A stretch of DNA of 64,000 nt, taken from NCBI GenBank assembly GCA_964604415.1, contig CAZRYT010000001.1, positions 1 to 64,000 of the forward strand, written 5' to 3'. The translations under genes were made by a program, and so were the position numbers. The notes beneath the pieces were generated by a model. The model had not been told where the DNA came from. It ran no database searches and saw only the letters and a list, made by a program, of their open reading frames with translations. This document shows positions 35,789 to 44,922 of this stretch, piece after piece (the first letter of the stretch is position 1; each line of letters opens with the position of its first letter). This DNA is from CAZJQT01 sp964604415 (GTDB lineage: Bacteria > Patescibacteriota > Saccharimonadia > Saccharimonadales > CAZJQT01).

Positions 35789-38700
35789 TTATTGCAGCTT
35801 GACGTGTTCTTTGCCAACAACTGTTATCAGTTCTTCCAGACCTGGCTTGTAGTCGATCTTGTTTGGCAGGCGAATAATTTGTTTCTGTTGATCACCAATC
35901 ACTAAAACTACCTCTGTTTCGCCAGGGTGTTCATCGATGGTGCGCTTTAAGGATTTAAGTTGATCCTCATCGTTACTACTAACTAGTCTGACATAGATTC
36001 TTTGGTTTGCTGGCTCAACTTTTTCAGGAGTTTTAGCCACGGATTTCTTGGTTGATCTAAACTTTTTTGCATCGTCTAGATCGATGGCCTTAACATGATC
36101 AACCAGAACCTTGATCTCATCGGTAGCATTGCCGGCTCGGTCTTTGGTGTTGACCTTGCCTTTTGCTAGGACTATTTGATCACGCACAATCAAATCTTTC
36201 TGTTTGTCATAAGCCTTAGGAAATAAAATTAGTTCAATCTCACCAAATTGATCACTAAGTTTAACGAAAGCCATTTTTTGGCCATTTTTGGTGACTATTT
36301 CTCTAACATCGGTAATGTTACCGCCGACGGTAACCGTCTTGTTGTCGTCGGCCCTCTTTATGGAGTTAATTGGCGTCGTTTTCTGGGCCAAAAACTGCTG
36401 GTACTCATCAAGTGGATGTTGGCTCAGATAAACCCCTAGTAGCTCACGTTCCCAAAGTAACTGCTCAGCTTGGGCAACCGGTGCAATGTCCTTATTGAGA
36501 GCAAGCGTAGCTTTGACCTGAGCAGCTTCAAGCTGGTCGCCAAACAGATCGGTTTGACCACTGGCAGCGTCTTTTTGGAGCTTGGCCGCATAAGCGCTCA
36601 AAACATCCAGGTTGGCAAGCAACATACCACGTTCTCCAAAACTATCGAAAGCGCCAGCTTTGATAAGACTTTCTAGTGATTTCTTATTAACGGTGCGAAC
36701 ATTAACGCTGCCAAAGAAGGTCTCTAGGCTATCGAAACTATCAACTTCTTCGCGAACACGTATGATTTCCTCGGCCGCGTTAGCACCAACGTTTTTGATG
36801 GCATGCAAGCCAAAGCGGATTTGCTGTTTGCCGGGTACGACCGCAAACTCCAAAAACGATTCATTAACATCGGGGGGCAGAACTTCGATACCATAGTTCT
36901 TACACTCATTGATTTCTATGGCCAATCTATCAATATTGTCATAATCGCTGGTCATCAGCGCCGCCATGAAGGCTGCCGGATAGTGAGCCTTTAGATAGGC
37001 CGTCCAATAGGCAATTAAGGCATAGCAGGCCGCGTGGGCTTTAGGGAAAGCATAGGAAGCAAAGGCTTCCAACTGCTTCCAGAAGCGTTCCATATCACCA
37101 CGGTCGGCACCGACAGTTTTGATAGCACCTTCAATGAATTCATTACGGTATTTAGCCAGAACTTCAGGGATTTTCTTACCAATACCTTTTCTCAGGCTGT
37201 CAGCTTGGCCACCGGTGAAGCCACACATTTCCTTACTGATCTGCATGACTTGCTCTTGGTAAACGATCACACCGTAGGTGTTAGCTAAGGCCGGTTCCAT
37301 GGCAGGGTGAGTGTAACTTATGGCTTTCTCGCCATGCTTGCGGGCTATAAAATCTTCAATCCACTGCATTGGGCCTGGACGGTACAAAGCATTCATAGCT
37401 ACCAAGTCCTCAAATTTAGTCGGTTTTAATTGCTTGAGGTAGCGTTTCATACCGGCTGATTCAAACTGGAAAACGCCAGTTGTACCGCCATCTTGAAACA
37501 GCTTAAAGGTAGTTTCATCGTCTAAGGGAATGTCGTCAACCTTTAGACTTTTGTCGTAAACTTTTTTTACTATCCTTAGAGCGTTCTTGATGATAGTTAA
37601 GTTAGACAAACCCAAAAAGTCCATTTTAAGCAAACCGAGCTCTTCAATTGGCCCCATCGAATATTGAGTAGCCACCACGCCCTTTTGAGCCATTTCCAAG
37701 GGAACAAACTTAACTATATCGTCCGGTGCAATTACCACCCCCGCCGCATGGACACCGTGGCTGCGAATCGTGCCTTCCAATCGCATAGCCTGATCCAACA
37801 CTGTCTTGGCGGTTTCGTTTGATTCATATTCAGCTTTTAGAGCCTGGTCATCTACCAGTGATTTCTTGAGCGGAATGTGGCGTCCTTGGACGGGTTGTGG
37901 GATCATCTTGGCCAAGCGATCGGCTTCAGCGTAGGGCACTTGCAGCACACGCGCCACATCGCGGACAGCGTTGCGGGCAAACATGCGGCCAAAGGTAACT
38001 ATATTCGCTACCCTGTCGGCGCCATATTTATTGACACAGTAGTTAATAACTTCTTCGCGACGCGTATCCTGTATGTCAATATCAATATCTGGCATCGAGA
38101 TACGGTCGGGATTAAGAAAGCGCTCAAACAGCAGATCATATTTGAGGGGATCAAGTTCAGTTATATTAAGGGCATAGGAAATAATCGAACCAGCAGCCGA
38201 ACCCCTGCCAGGACCAAAGACTATGCCTTTTTGCTTGCCCCAGTTCACAAAATCTTGAATGATCAAAAAATAGCCATTGAAACTCATTTGATCGATAACG
38301 CCTAACTCATAAGCCGCCCGTTCGACCACTTCGGCTGGCAATTTTTGTTTGGCGGCCTCCTGGCTCAAGTCAGCAGTTTTACTGCGGGCGACGTTACCGT
38401 AGCGCCAAGCCAGACCTTGGTAAACTAGGTCATGCAAATGACTACGTTCAGTTTTGCCTTTAGGCACGGTGAACTGAGGGATCAAGATATTGCCAAGGTC
38501 AATCTCTAAATTGCAACGCTCGGCGATAGACCGCGTATTGGTAATCAATTCCGAGTGTTCAACACCCCAGCGGCTGATGACTTCGTCGGCTGGGGTAACA
38601 TGCAAAGGGAAATCCTTGAGTGACATGCGTTTGTCATCACTCAGATATGAGCCGGTGCCAACGCATAATAAAATCTCGTGAGCTTCTTGATCCTCGTGCC

Positions 38701-39370
38701 GCAAATAATGAGCATCACAAGTCACGACAGCTGGTATCTTTAGTTCTTTGGCCAGCTCCAGAACCTGATTGTTGACTTGCTCTTGCTCGGCGTTGTGCAT
38801 TGGATTCTTGGGGTGGCCATGGTCTTGTACCTCCAAATAGTAACGATCACCAAAAACACTCTTGTACCATTTGGCTATTTCTTGGGCTTGTTTGTATTGG
38901 TTTTGCTTGAGAGCATCACCAATTTCACCACCCATACAGCCACTTAGAATAATCAGGCCTTCGTTATATTTTTCTAACAATTCGTGATCGATCCGGGGGT
39001 AGTAATAAAAGCCATCAAGATTGGCTATGGTACTGAGTCGCATCAGGTTTTGATAGCCAATTTTGTTGGTAGCCAAAATTATCAGATGATAACGGTTCTT
39101 GTCTTTAGTTGGATCCTTGTCAGTGTGATTGCGAGCCGCCACGTAGGCTTCCATGCCTATGATCGGCTGAATCTCGTGATTAATGGCTTCTTTATAAAAT
39201 TCAATGGCACCAGACAAGGTACCGTGGTCAGTCATAGCTACGGCTGGCATACCTTGTTCGGTAACATAATCCATCAACTGGTCAATTCGAGTTAAGCCAT
39301 CCAGCAAGCTGTACTGGGTGTGATTATGCAAATGGACATAGTCCTTGGCCGTCAGTTGAGTACTTTTCAT
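35789..39370 (-). CDS. dnaE: DNA polymerase III subunit alpha
   Basis: Replicative polymerase. The 1193 residues start with the PHP domain (VHLHNHTQYSLLDGL), followed by the polymerase core with FGPGRGSAAGS and the catalytic PDIDIDIQDTRREEVINY (about residue 420), the fingers region (GLLKMDFLGLSNL, FQFESAGMKRYLKQL), a helix-hairpin-helix segment and a C-terminal OB-fold (VTVGGNITDVREIVTKNGQ). It is the DnaE1 form. AAGGGA precedes the ATG closely and TAGAAT lies 18 nt upstream, so this gene has a short leader with a Shine-Dalgarno site. Next gene upstream on the same strand is a small envelope protein. Confidence 0.97.
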   Translation of the reverse strand: MKSTQLTAKDYVHLHNHTQYSLLDGLTRIDQLMDYVTEQGMPAVAMTDHGTLSGAIEFYKEAINHEIQPIIGMEAYVAARNHTDKDPTKDKNRYHLIILATNKIGYQNLMRLSTIANLDGFYYYPRIDHELLEKYNEGLIILSGCMGGEIGDALKQNQYKQAQEIAKWYKSVFGDRYYLEVQDHGHPKNPMHNAEQEQVNNQVLELAKELKIPAVVTCDAHYLRHEDQEAHEILLCVGTGSYLSDDKRMSLKDFPLHVTPADEVISRWGVEHSELITNTRSIAERCNLEIDLGNILIPQFTVPKGKTERSHLHDLVYQGLAWRYGNVARSKTADLSQEAAKQKLPAEVVERAAYELGVIDQMSFNGYFLIIQDFVNWGKQKGIVFGPGRGSAAGSIISYALNITELDPLKYDLLFERFLNPDRISMPDIDIDIQDTRREEVINYCVNKYGADRVANIVTFGRMFARNAVRDVARVLQVPYAEADRLAKMIPQPVQGRHIPLKKSLVDDQALKAEYESNETAKTVLDQAMRLEGTIRSHGVHAAGVVIAPDDIVKFVPLEMAQKGVVATQYSMGPIEELGLLKMDFLGLSNLTIIKNALRIVKKVYDKSLKVDDIPLDDETTFKLFQDGGTTGVFQFESAGMKRYLKQLKPTKFEDLVAMNALYRPGPMQWIEDFIARKHGEKAISYTHPAMEPALANTYGVIVYQEQVMQISKEMCGFTGGQADSLRKGIGKKIPEVLAKYRNEFIEGAIKTVGADRGDMERFWKQLEAFASYAFPKAHAACYALIAYWTAYLKAHYPAAFMAALMTSDYDNIDRLAIEINECKNYGIEVLPPDVNESFLEFAVVPGKQQIRFGLHAIKNVGANAAEEIIRVREEVDSFDSLETFFGSVNVRTVNKKSLESLIKAGAFDSFGERGMLLANLDVLSAYAAKLQKDAASGQTDLFGDQLEAAQVKATLALNKDIAPVAQAEQLLWERELLGVYLSQHPLDEYQQFLAQKTTPINSIKRADDNKTVTVGGNITDVREIVTKNGQKMAFVKLSDQFGEIELILFPKAYDKQKDLIVRDQIVLAKGKVNTKDRAGNATDEIKVLVDHVKAIDLDDAKKFRSTKKSVAKTPEKVEPANQRIYVRLVSSNDEDQLKSLKRTIDEHPGETEVVLVIGDQQKQIIRLPNKIDYKPGLEELITVVGKEHVKLQ

Positions 39371-39440
39371 CTTCCCTTTTGTCTCTTTATTCTAAAGCAA
39401 AACCACATTTCTGAGGAGACGTACAGGTTATATTACAACG

Positions 39441-39710
39441 CTAGTTGGTGTTTTGCTGGATTGAATGACGAACATTATTAACCACTCTGCTTATCAGTGG
39501 TACATGCTTAAAGAAGGATAACAACCAGAGCATCAAGGCTACTACTATAGTGGCACCGATTACACCCCCCAAACCACCCAAGACACCTTTTATAAAGCTC
39601 ATCTTATACGCTTGGTTTCTATCTATGTAGCCCGACTCATAGATATTAAGCAGCATTTGGCCTAACTGCTCCGCTGATTTCGAGTGGTTATTCTTGGGCT
39701 GCTTTGCCAA
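39441..39710 (-). CDS. DUF5665-like small membrane protein
   Basis: An 89-residue protein with a polar helical N-terminus and a strongly hydrophobic helix (about residues 44-67, GGLGGVIGATIVVALMLWLL), like the small DUF5665 family. The start is uncertain: TTG at 39710 overlaps the upstream gene by 23 nt; ATG 39656 is the next alternative. Third gene of a three-gene envelope cluster (40369-39441). Confidence 0.6.
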   Translation of the reverse strand: MAKQPKNNHSKSAEQLGQMLLNIYESGYIDRNQAYKMSFIKGVLGGLGGVIGATIVVALMLWLLSFFKHVPLISRVVNNVRHSIQQNTN

Positions 39711-40098
39711 TGTAGTTCTTTAGATGCGCGACGGCTTTTTTGACGTCGTCAACGGCTTTTTGTAAGTCTTTGTCGTCGGCTTCGCCCTCATGAATAGCTG
39801 ATAATATCTCACGAGTTTTTTGGCGGATTTTCTCGGCTTGATCAACTGCTGACTTGAACTCGCCCGAAACTTTATCCTTAGACCGACCAATTTGTTGATT
39901 GGCTTTTTCAAGCAGATCGGACAAATCACTATGAGCACTCTTAAGCTTGCGTTCGGCTTCAGTTTTAGCCTTGAGGGCTGCCCGGCGGAGGTCCTTGCGA
40001 GTCTCGCGTCCGCTTTTGGGTGCTGTTAATATGCCAGCCGCATAACTAATGCCAGCCAGAATTACCCCACCAATTGCTAGGTTACGCTTCTTAACCAT
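39688..40098 (-). CDS. YtxH-like envelope protein
   Basis: A 136-residue protein beginning MVKKRNLAIGGVILAGISYA, a Gly/Ala-rich single hydrophobic helix followed by LTAPKSGRETRKDLR, the signature of the YtxH (gas-vesicle-protein-like) family. The remainder is a long charged amphipathic helix. Start at ATG 40098 is set by GGAGG 7 nt upstream; the longer in-frame extension overlaps the previous gene. Its first 8 nt overlap the stop of that gene. Family members are associated with stress and the envelope, without a defined activity. Confidence 0.75.
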   Translation of the reverse strand: MVKKRNLAIGGVILAGISYAAGILTAPKSGRETRKDLRRAALKAKTEAERKLKSAHSDLSDLLEKANQQIGRSKDKVSGEFKSAVDQAEKIRQKTREILSAIHEGEADDKDLQKAVDDVKKAVAHLKNYIGKAAQE

Positions 40099-40369
40099 CG
40101 TGCTCCTCCGATTTATTTGACTTCTTATGTTTGAAGACAACATCTGAAATGTTTGAAAACAGTTTGACAATGGCGGCCGGCCCGGCGGTATAGCGAAAGA
40201 ACTCGCCGACGTTTTCGGCTGTGTTTATTAGTTTCTCAGCTTTTTCAGAGATAACTTTTAAATGATTGAGAATCTGAATTAGCTTTACTAGGGCAACGAT
40301 CCCCAAAATCAAGAAAATAGCCAAAGTCGCCGACAATATAATCACTAGGATCTGTTCGCTGTTACCCAT
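40091..40369 (-). CDS. DUF948-like small membrane protein
   Basis: A 92-residue protein starting MGNSEQILVIILSATLAIFL, with one N-terminal membrane helix, an amphipathic helix (VISEKAEKLINTAENVGEFF) and a basic tail. The topology resembles DUF948 proteins, which are commonly encoded next to YtxH, so the pairing supports the call. Start at ATG 40369 is chosen because an extended -10 (TGGTACAAT) ends 10 nt upstream; the longer frame reads through that promoter. Confidence 0.65.
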   Translation of the reverse strand: MGNSEQILVIILSATLAIFLILGIVALVKLIQILNHLKVISEKAEKLINTAENVGEFFRYTAGPAAIVKLFSNISDVVFKHKKSNKSEEHDG

Positions 40370-40463
40370 TCGTAACACTATTGTACCATTGTCACTAAAA
40401 ACCCAAAATACAGTCACAAGATTTAGTTGCTATGCCACAAAAACGGAGTATAATCAAGTTGTT

Positions 40464-41243
40464 ATGTCAGAGACTCTTTCTGCACCGCTTACTCCTGCCG
40501 AGCAAGATGAACGATATTTACCTTACTTACCAGTTGTTGAGGAAGCATTATTTGAGCATTATGACCCTAGACTGCCTTATCATTGGCGACGACATGGTGA
40601 AGAGACCCGTGATAAGTCTTTATATTTTCGCGAAATGTTAATGGCTCGTGGTTTTAATATGCCTAGCGAGTTCGTTACGGTCGTTTCAGCTGACGGCCAT
40701 GACGCAGGAACGTTTGCATTCCATAGATTTGGCCTTAAAAAAAAGTATGGCTCAGCCGAAAACTATGGAAGTCATTTGACGACAGGGATACTAGAGTTGT
40801 GCGGTACGGACAAGTACACTGTAGAGGAAATTCGTGATATACAACGGCCAACAAAAGCAGGGATTAAATGCGTTACTCTAGGTGAGTTCAACTTATGTTT
40901 ATCTGACGTTTACAACACATGTGAAGACTATGACAGTGTGCTTGTGCCAAAAAAAGAACTTTTAAGACAAGAATATTCACTACTTAAGGACGAGGATTTG
41001 GGCGAGGATGGCTACACTGATTTTACTCTTGGTATTTTGCCTGACTATAATGTTGTCAATCTTGATTTTGATGGAATCAGGGAACTCGGTGAAGAATTTA
41101 CTAAAGCTAGGCAAAAACAAGCTGAAAATTTGCTAAGAATGTTCACCGAGCGCACGCGTTCTCTTGGTTCAAACAGTGAGCGATTGATCAAGTACGCTCG
41201 CAAGCTTGGTCCCTCAATGATGAAGCTTGCCAACCTAGGATAA
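40464..41243 (+). CDS. putative HD-domain-like protein
   Basis: A 259-residue soluble protein. YHWRRHGEETRD (His40, His44) followed by VVSADGHDAG (His79-Asp80) and a later Asp-rich stretch fits the metal-ligand order of HD-superfamily phosphohydrolases, but the overall match is weak and no named family is recognised. The C-terminus is a Lys/Arg-rich helix. I start at ATG 40464 since TATAAT (40449-40454), with TTGCTA 16 nt before it, ends 9 nt upstream; the longer frame starts inside that promoter region. Confidence 0.55.
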   Translation: MSETLSAPLTPAEQDERYLPYLPVVEEALFEHYDPRLPYHWRRHGEETRDKSLYFREMLMARGFNMPSEFVTVVSADGHDAGTFAFHRFGLKKKYGSAENYGSHLTTGILELCGTDKYTVEEIRDIQRPTKAGIKCVTLGEFNLCLSDVYNTCEDYDSVLVPKKELLRQEYSLLKDEDLGEDGYTDFTLGILPDYNVVNLDFDGIRELGEEFTKARQKQAENLLRMFTERTRSLGSNSERLIKYARKLGPSMMKLANLG

Positions 41244-41246
41244 TAA

Positions 41247-42707
41247 TTATCCCGATATTCCGAGTTGTTTCTTAATTAATTGTTGGGCTAGGCCAGGGTT
41301 AGCTTGGCCTTTTGATTCTTTCATAACTTGACCAACTAAAAAGCCGATGGCTTTCATCTCGCCTTTCTTAACATCTTCAGCTGGTTTAGGATTGTCTTTG
41401 ATAACTTGAGTGACAATTTTGGTAAGCTCGCTTTCATCCGAAAGCTGCAGGACTGATTTGGCTTTGGCTATCTCTGCTGGCTTACCACCTGTACCAAGCA
41501 TTTCTAGCAAAACTACCTTGGCTCCAGACGAGCTAATCTTATTATCTTCTACCAACTCGGCCAACTTAATCAGCTGTTGAGGCACTAGTTTTAGACTTTC
41601 CCAGTTTAGTTTGCCACTAGACACTAGCGCCTGGACGTCACCTACTAGCCAATTAGCTATTTTCTTGATTAACTCTGGTTTGACCTTTTGGTCTATAAGT
41701 TTAATTATCGCTTTTCCAGCCGGAATCTCATCTAGCAAAGTTTCAATTGAGGCCGGGTCAAGCTCAAGTGCTTGCAGACGACCACGGATAGAGCCCGGTA
41801 GAGCCGGCATATTTTTTTGGGTCTCAGAAATTTGTTGGCTACTCAAAACAACCGGTGGCAAGTCAGGCTCGGGGAAGTAACGATAGTCGTGAGCTTCTTC
41901 TTTACCGCGTTGCGAAAAAGTCTTTTGTTTGGCATCATCCCAACCACGAGTTTCCTGGACAATTATTTGGCCTTTCTCTAATAGCTCGACTTGGCGCTCG
42001 ATTTCGTATTCAACGGCTTTTTCAACACTTCGGAAAGAGTTCAGGTTCTTGGTTTCAGTCCGGGTACCAAGCTGTTCATCCTTGCTAACTGACACATTGA
42101 CATCAAATCGCATATTGCCGTGATAGAGGTCAGCGTCCGAAACATCGGCGTAGCGCATTAACAACCATAACTCGCGGACATAGGCTTTAGCCTCGGCCGA
42201 GGAATTCATGTCGGGCTCGGAAACAATCTCCAGTAATGGCGTGCCAGCCCGGTTTAGATCGACCAGGCTATAGTCAGCACCGGTCGGGTGAGTGGTCTTG
42301 CCAGCATCTTCTTCCAGATGGGCCCGGGTAATTTTGACCCGTTTGGGTTGACCGTTCACGCTTATATCAACGAAGCCACCGACAACGATTGGCTGATCAA
42401 ATTGCGTGATCTGGTAGCCCTTAGGCAAATCCGGGTAAAAATAATGTTTACGATCAAACTTGCTAAAGTGCTGCGGCTTAGTATTGAGGGCAAAAGCGGC
42501 CTTCATAGCTAGGTTAATAGCTGCTTCGTTCAAAACCGGCAAAGCGCCAGGCATACCCAAATCAATGTGACTTATTAGAGTGTTAGGAGCAGCGTCGCGA
42601 GCATCATTATTAACAGCCGAGAACAACTTGGTCTTTGTCTTGAGCTGGACATGGCACTCAATGCCAATCGTCACTTTGTATTTAGAGCGGGCTTCTTTAC
42701 TTATCAT
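41247..42707 (-). CDS. gatB: aspartyl/glutamyl-tRNA amidotransferase subunit B
   Basis: Subunit B of GatCAB, which converts misacylated Glu-tRNA-Gln and/or Asp-tRNA-Asn by phosphorylation and amidation. The 486 residues contain VTIGIECHVQLKTKTKLF, HIDLGMPGALPVLN, HYFYPDLPKGYQITQ, HLEEDAGKTTH and DLNRAGTPLLEIVSEPD, then the C-terminal YqeY-like domain. The cysteines of the zinc site found in many GatB proteins are replaced (FSAVNND). Its start overlaps the preceding 141-residue gene. Last gene of the gatC-gatA-x-gatB operon. Confidence 0.96.
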   Translation of the reverse strand: MISKEARSKYKVTIGIECHVQLKTKTKLFSAVNNDARDAAPNTLISHIDLGMPGALPVLNEAAINLAMKAAFALNTKPQHFSKFDRKHYFYPDLPKGYQITQFDQPIVVGGFVDISVNGQPKRVKITRAHLEEDAGKTTHPTGADYSLVDLNRAGTPLLEIVSEPDMNSSAEAKAYVRELWLLMRYADVSDADLYHGNMRFDVNVSVSKDEQLGTRTETKNLNSFRSVEKAVEYEIERQVELLEKGQIIVQETRGWDDAKQKTFSQRGKEEAHDYRYFPEPDLPPVVLSSQQISETQKNMPALPGSIRGRLQALELDPASIETLLDEIPAGKAIIKLIDQKVKPELIKKIANWLVGDVQALVSSGKLNWESLKLVPQQLIKLAELVEDNKISSSGAKVVLLEMLGTGGKPAEIAKAKSVLQLSDESELTKIVTQVIKDNPKPAEDVKKGEMKAIGFLVGQVMKESKGQANPGLAQQLIKKQLGISG

Positions 42708-43122
42708 TCGGCAAGGCTCCTAGATCCTTCAGAGCTTCACGGTAACTAATCAGCGCTTCTTTGACTACTGATTCGTTGAGCTTGACTTTATCTGGCCGCT
42801 CATTGAGTTGTTTGACAAGGTTGTGAGCTTGCCAGACATCATCATTGTCTTTAAATAATCGTTGCGCCGATACCAGACGCGCGCCCATGGATTTGCCCTT
42901 GATGCGCTTTTTCCGAAGGGCTTTGTCTAACAATTTATCAGCCGCCCTTAGTGCTTGTGGCCAAGTTGTCTTATCACGGCAATACAATTGAAGTTCCCGC
43001 CACCGGAGGACGAATTTTGGTTTTTTGAGCCGTTTTGACAATAATCGGTAAACAAATAAGACGATAGCTATCAAAACAAGCGCTGACGCTGCGCCTAGTT
43101 CAGCCAAAATAAGTTTGCTCAT
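42697..43122 (-). CDS. membrane-anchored unknown protein within the gatCAB operon
   Basis: A 141-residue protein with an N-terminal transmembrane helix (about residues 9-29) and a basic helical cytoplasmic part (KFVLRWRELQLYCRDKTTWP, then ADKLLDKALRKKRIKGKSMG). It overlaps gatA by 4 nt and gatB by 11 nt, so it is translated with the amidotransferase subunits. I know of no such subunit in GatCAB. It might tether the complex or be an unrelated passenger; there is no catalytic motif. Confidence 0.75.
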   Translation of the reverse strand: MSKLILAELGAASALVLIAIVLFVYRLLSKRLKKPKFVLRWRELQLYCRDKTTWPQALRAADKLLDKALRKKRIKGKSMGARLVSAQRLFKDNDDVWQAHNLVKQLNERPDKVKLNESVVKEALISYREALKDLGALPNDK

Positions 43123-44540
43123 GTCAGTAACTCCTCAACCGAAGCCGCCAAACCAAGCAATGACCGGTCAGCTTTTTGTGGTGCCATCAATTGCAAACCA
43201 ACTGGCAAGCCATTAGCTTTACCAGACGCTAAGCTTATAGATGGGATGCCGGTTAGGTTGGCGGCTACCGTCATAATATCCGTCAGATACATTTTGAGTG
43301 GATCATCAACGTTAGCGCCAATCGCAAAAGCCACCGATGGTGCCGTCGGGCCAAGCAAAAAATCAACTTTTTTGAACACTTGGTTAAATTCGTCTATTAG
43401 TTTGGTACGGAGTTGCTGGGCCCGTCTGTAATACGCGTCGTAGTAGCCACTGGATAGAACGTAAGTACCGATCATAATGCGCCGCTTAGCTTCCTGACCA
43501 AAGCCTTCACTCCTTGACCAGTTGTAGCTATCGTCTAGGCTTTTAGCCTCTTTAGAACTGTGACCATAGCGCTGGCCGTCATAGCGGCTGAGATTACTAC
43601 TGACTTCAGCCGGCATAATTATGTAATAAGCTGCTAGAGCTAGTGGCAAAGACGGCAAGCTAACTTCTGTTATTACGGCGCCGGCCTGTTTGAGCTGGTC
43701 AATATTATTCTCTATAATTTGCCTGACTTCGGCATCCAAACCTTCGCCCATGTATTCTTTGATAACGCCTATTTTGGCTCCTTTTATGTCCCCTGTACCA
43801 ACATAACTTTTTGGATCACGCTTAATGCTAGTTGAATCTAATCCGTCTTGATCTGCCATAACATCTAATACATAAGCTACGTCAGCCACTGTTTTAGCCA
43901 AGGGCCCAATTACATCCGTACTGCTTGCCATAGCAATCACGCCGCTGCGCGATACTAAACCATAGGTCGGCTTATAGCCAACAGCACCGCAGAAAGCAGC
44001 CGGCAAGCGGATAGAACCACCGGTATCGGTGCCGAGTGCAAAAGGCACCATATCCAGAATGACCGAAGCCGCTGAACCACCGCTACTACCACCCGGCACG
44101 CGAGATTTGTCGTGGGGGTTTTTAGTAGTCATAAAATCCGAGTTTTCTGTTGAGGAGCCGTGCGCGAAGGCGTCCAGGTTAGCTTTAGCTACGCAGATAG
44201 CGCCCTCGGCCTCAAGTTTTTCAATAGCCGTAGCCTGGTAAGGCGCTTCAAAACCTTTGAGAATGTTGCTGGCAGCCGTAGTTTCTGAGCCAAATGTCAA
44301 AAAATTGTCTTTAGCTATGAAAGGCACTCCGGCCAGCCGCCCGATTTTCTTGCCTGTCGAAACATCTAGATCGATCTGCTTAGCCCGTGCTAAGGCACGG
44401 TCTTCAACCACAGCTATAACGGCGTCAAAATCGCGATTGGCCTCAATGGTTTTGAGGGCTTTATGCACTAGCTCGGTGGCTGTTTGTTTGCCCGACTGAA
44501 CATCGATGGCAATATCAGCAATAGACGGCCATTGGCTCAT
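43119..44540 (-). CDS. gatA: aspartyl/glutamyl-tRNA amidotransferase subunit A
   Basis: Glutaminase subunit of GatCAB, an amidase-signature enzyme. The 473 residues carry the Ser-cisSer-Lys triad elements: Lys in VPFIAKDNFLTFG, and the Gly/Ser block GGSSGGSAASVILDMVPFAL followed by GTDTGGSIRLPAAFCG. The C-terminal region ITGIPSISLASG-like segment reads NLTGIPSISLASGKANGLPV. It overlaps gatC upstream and the 141-residue gene downstream by 4 nt each. Confidence 0.96.
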   Translation of the reverse strand: MSQWPSIADIAIDVQSGKQTATELVHKALKTIEANRDFDAVIAVVEDRALARAKQIDLDVSTGKKIGRLAGVPFIAKDNFLTFGSETTAASNILKGFEAPYQATAIEKLEAEGAICVAKANLDAFAHGSSTENSDFMTTKNPHDKSRVPGGSSGGSAASVILDMVPFALGTDTGGSIRLPAAFCGAVGYKPTYGLVSRSGVIAMASSTDVIGPLAKTVADVAYVLDVMADQDGLDSTSIKRDPKSYVGTGDIKGAKIGVIKEYMGEGLDAEVRQIIENNIDQLKQAGAVITEVSLPSLPLALAAYYIIMPAEVSSNLSRYDGQRYGHSSKEAKSLDDSYNWSRSEGFGQEAKRRIMIGTYVLSSGYYDAYYRRAQQLRTKLIDEFNQVFKKVDFLLGPTAPSVAFAIGANVDDPLKMYLTDIMTVAANLTGIPSISLASGKANGLPVGLQLMAPQKADRSLLGLAASVEELLT

Positions 44541-44827
44541 AGTATTCTCTTGACTTTTATATGGCCGTCTTTGGTAGCCGGTGCGTTTTTGAGCAACTCT
44601 TTAGTACTAACACCGTAGTTGATTTCTGTGTCGGCACGCATAACATTAGTCAGCCCAGTGACTTGACTGGTCGGCTCCAAGCCACCAAGATTTAGTTTTT
44701 GTAGCTGTTCAACATAGCCCAAGATAGAGGAAATTTCAGTCTGGAATTTCTCGACGTCTTCATCAGACAACTGCAGTCGCGCTAGTCGCGCCAATTTTAA
44801 AACATCATCCTTAGAAAGTTTTGCCAT
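44537..44827 (-). CDS. gatC: aspartyl/glutamyl-tRNA amidotransferase subunit C
   Basis: The 96-residue small subunit that holds GatA and GatB together. Typical sequence: DVLKLARLARLQLSDEDVEK, ILGYVEQLQKLN, then a Pro/Thr region and a C-terminal HIKVKRIL. First gene of the operon. TATACT ends 8 nt before the ATG, implying a nearly leaderless message; AGGAA sits directly at the start, too close to work as a normal ribosome site. Divergent from the hydrolase-like gene at 44923. Confidence 0.94.
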   Translation of the reverse strand: MAKLSKDDVLKLARLARLQLSDEDVEKFQTEISSILGYVEQLQKLNLGGLEPTSQVTGLTNVMRADTEINYGVSTKELLKNAPATKDGHIKVKRIL

Positions 44828-44863
44828 TTCCTAACAGTATATCAAAGAAGTAAACTTGATACC

Positions 44864-44892
44864 TTTACAATGTTTTTAGGCAGGACTACAAT
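44864..44892 (+). promoter_or_regulatory. promoter of the hydrolase-like gene
   Basis: TTTACA (44864-44869), 17-nt spacer, TACAAT (44887-44892). Expected transcript start near 44899, giving a leader of about 24 nt before the ATG at 44923; GGAG lies in it but 14 nt from the ATG. Confidence 0.6.
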
Positions 44893-44922
44893 GAACTAAA
44901 GCTTGGAGCTTAAATCAAAACT

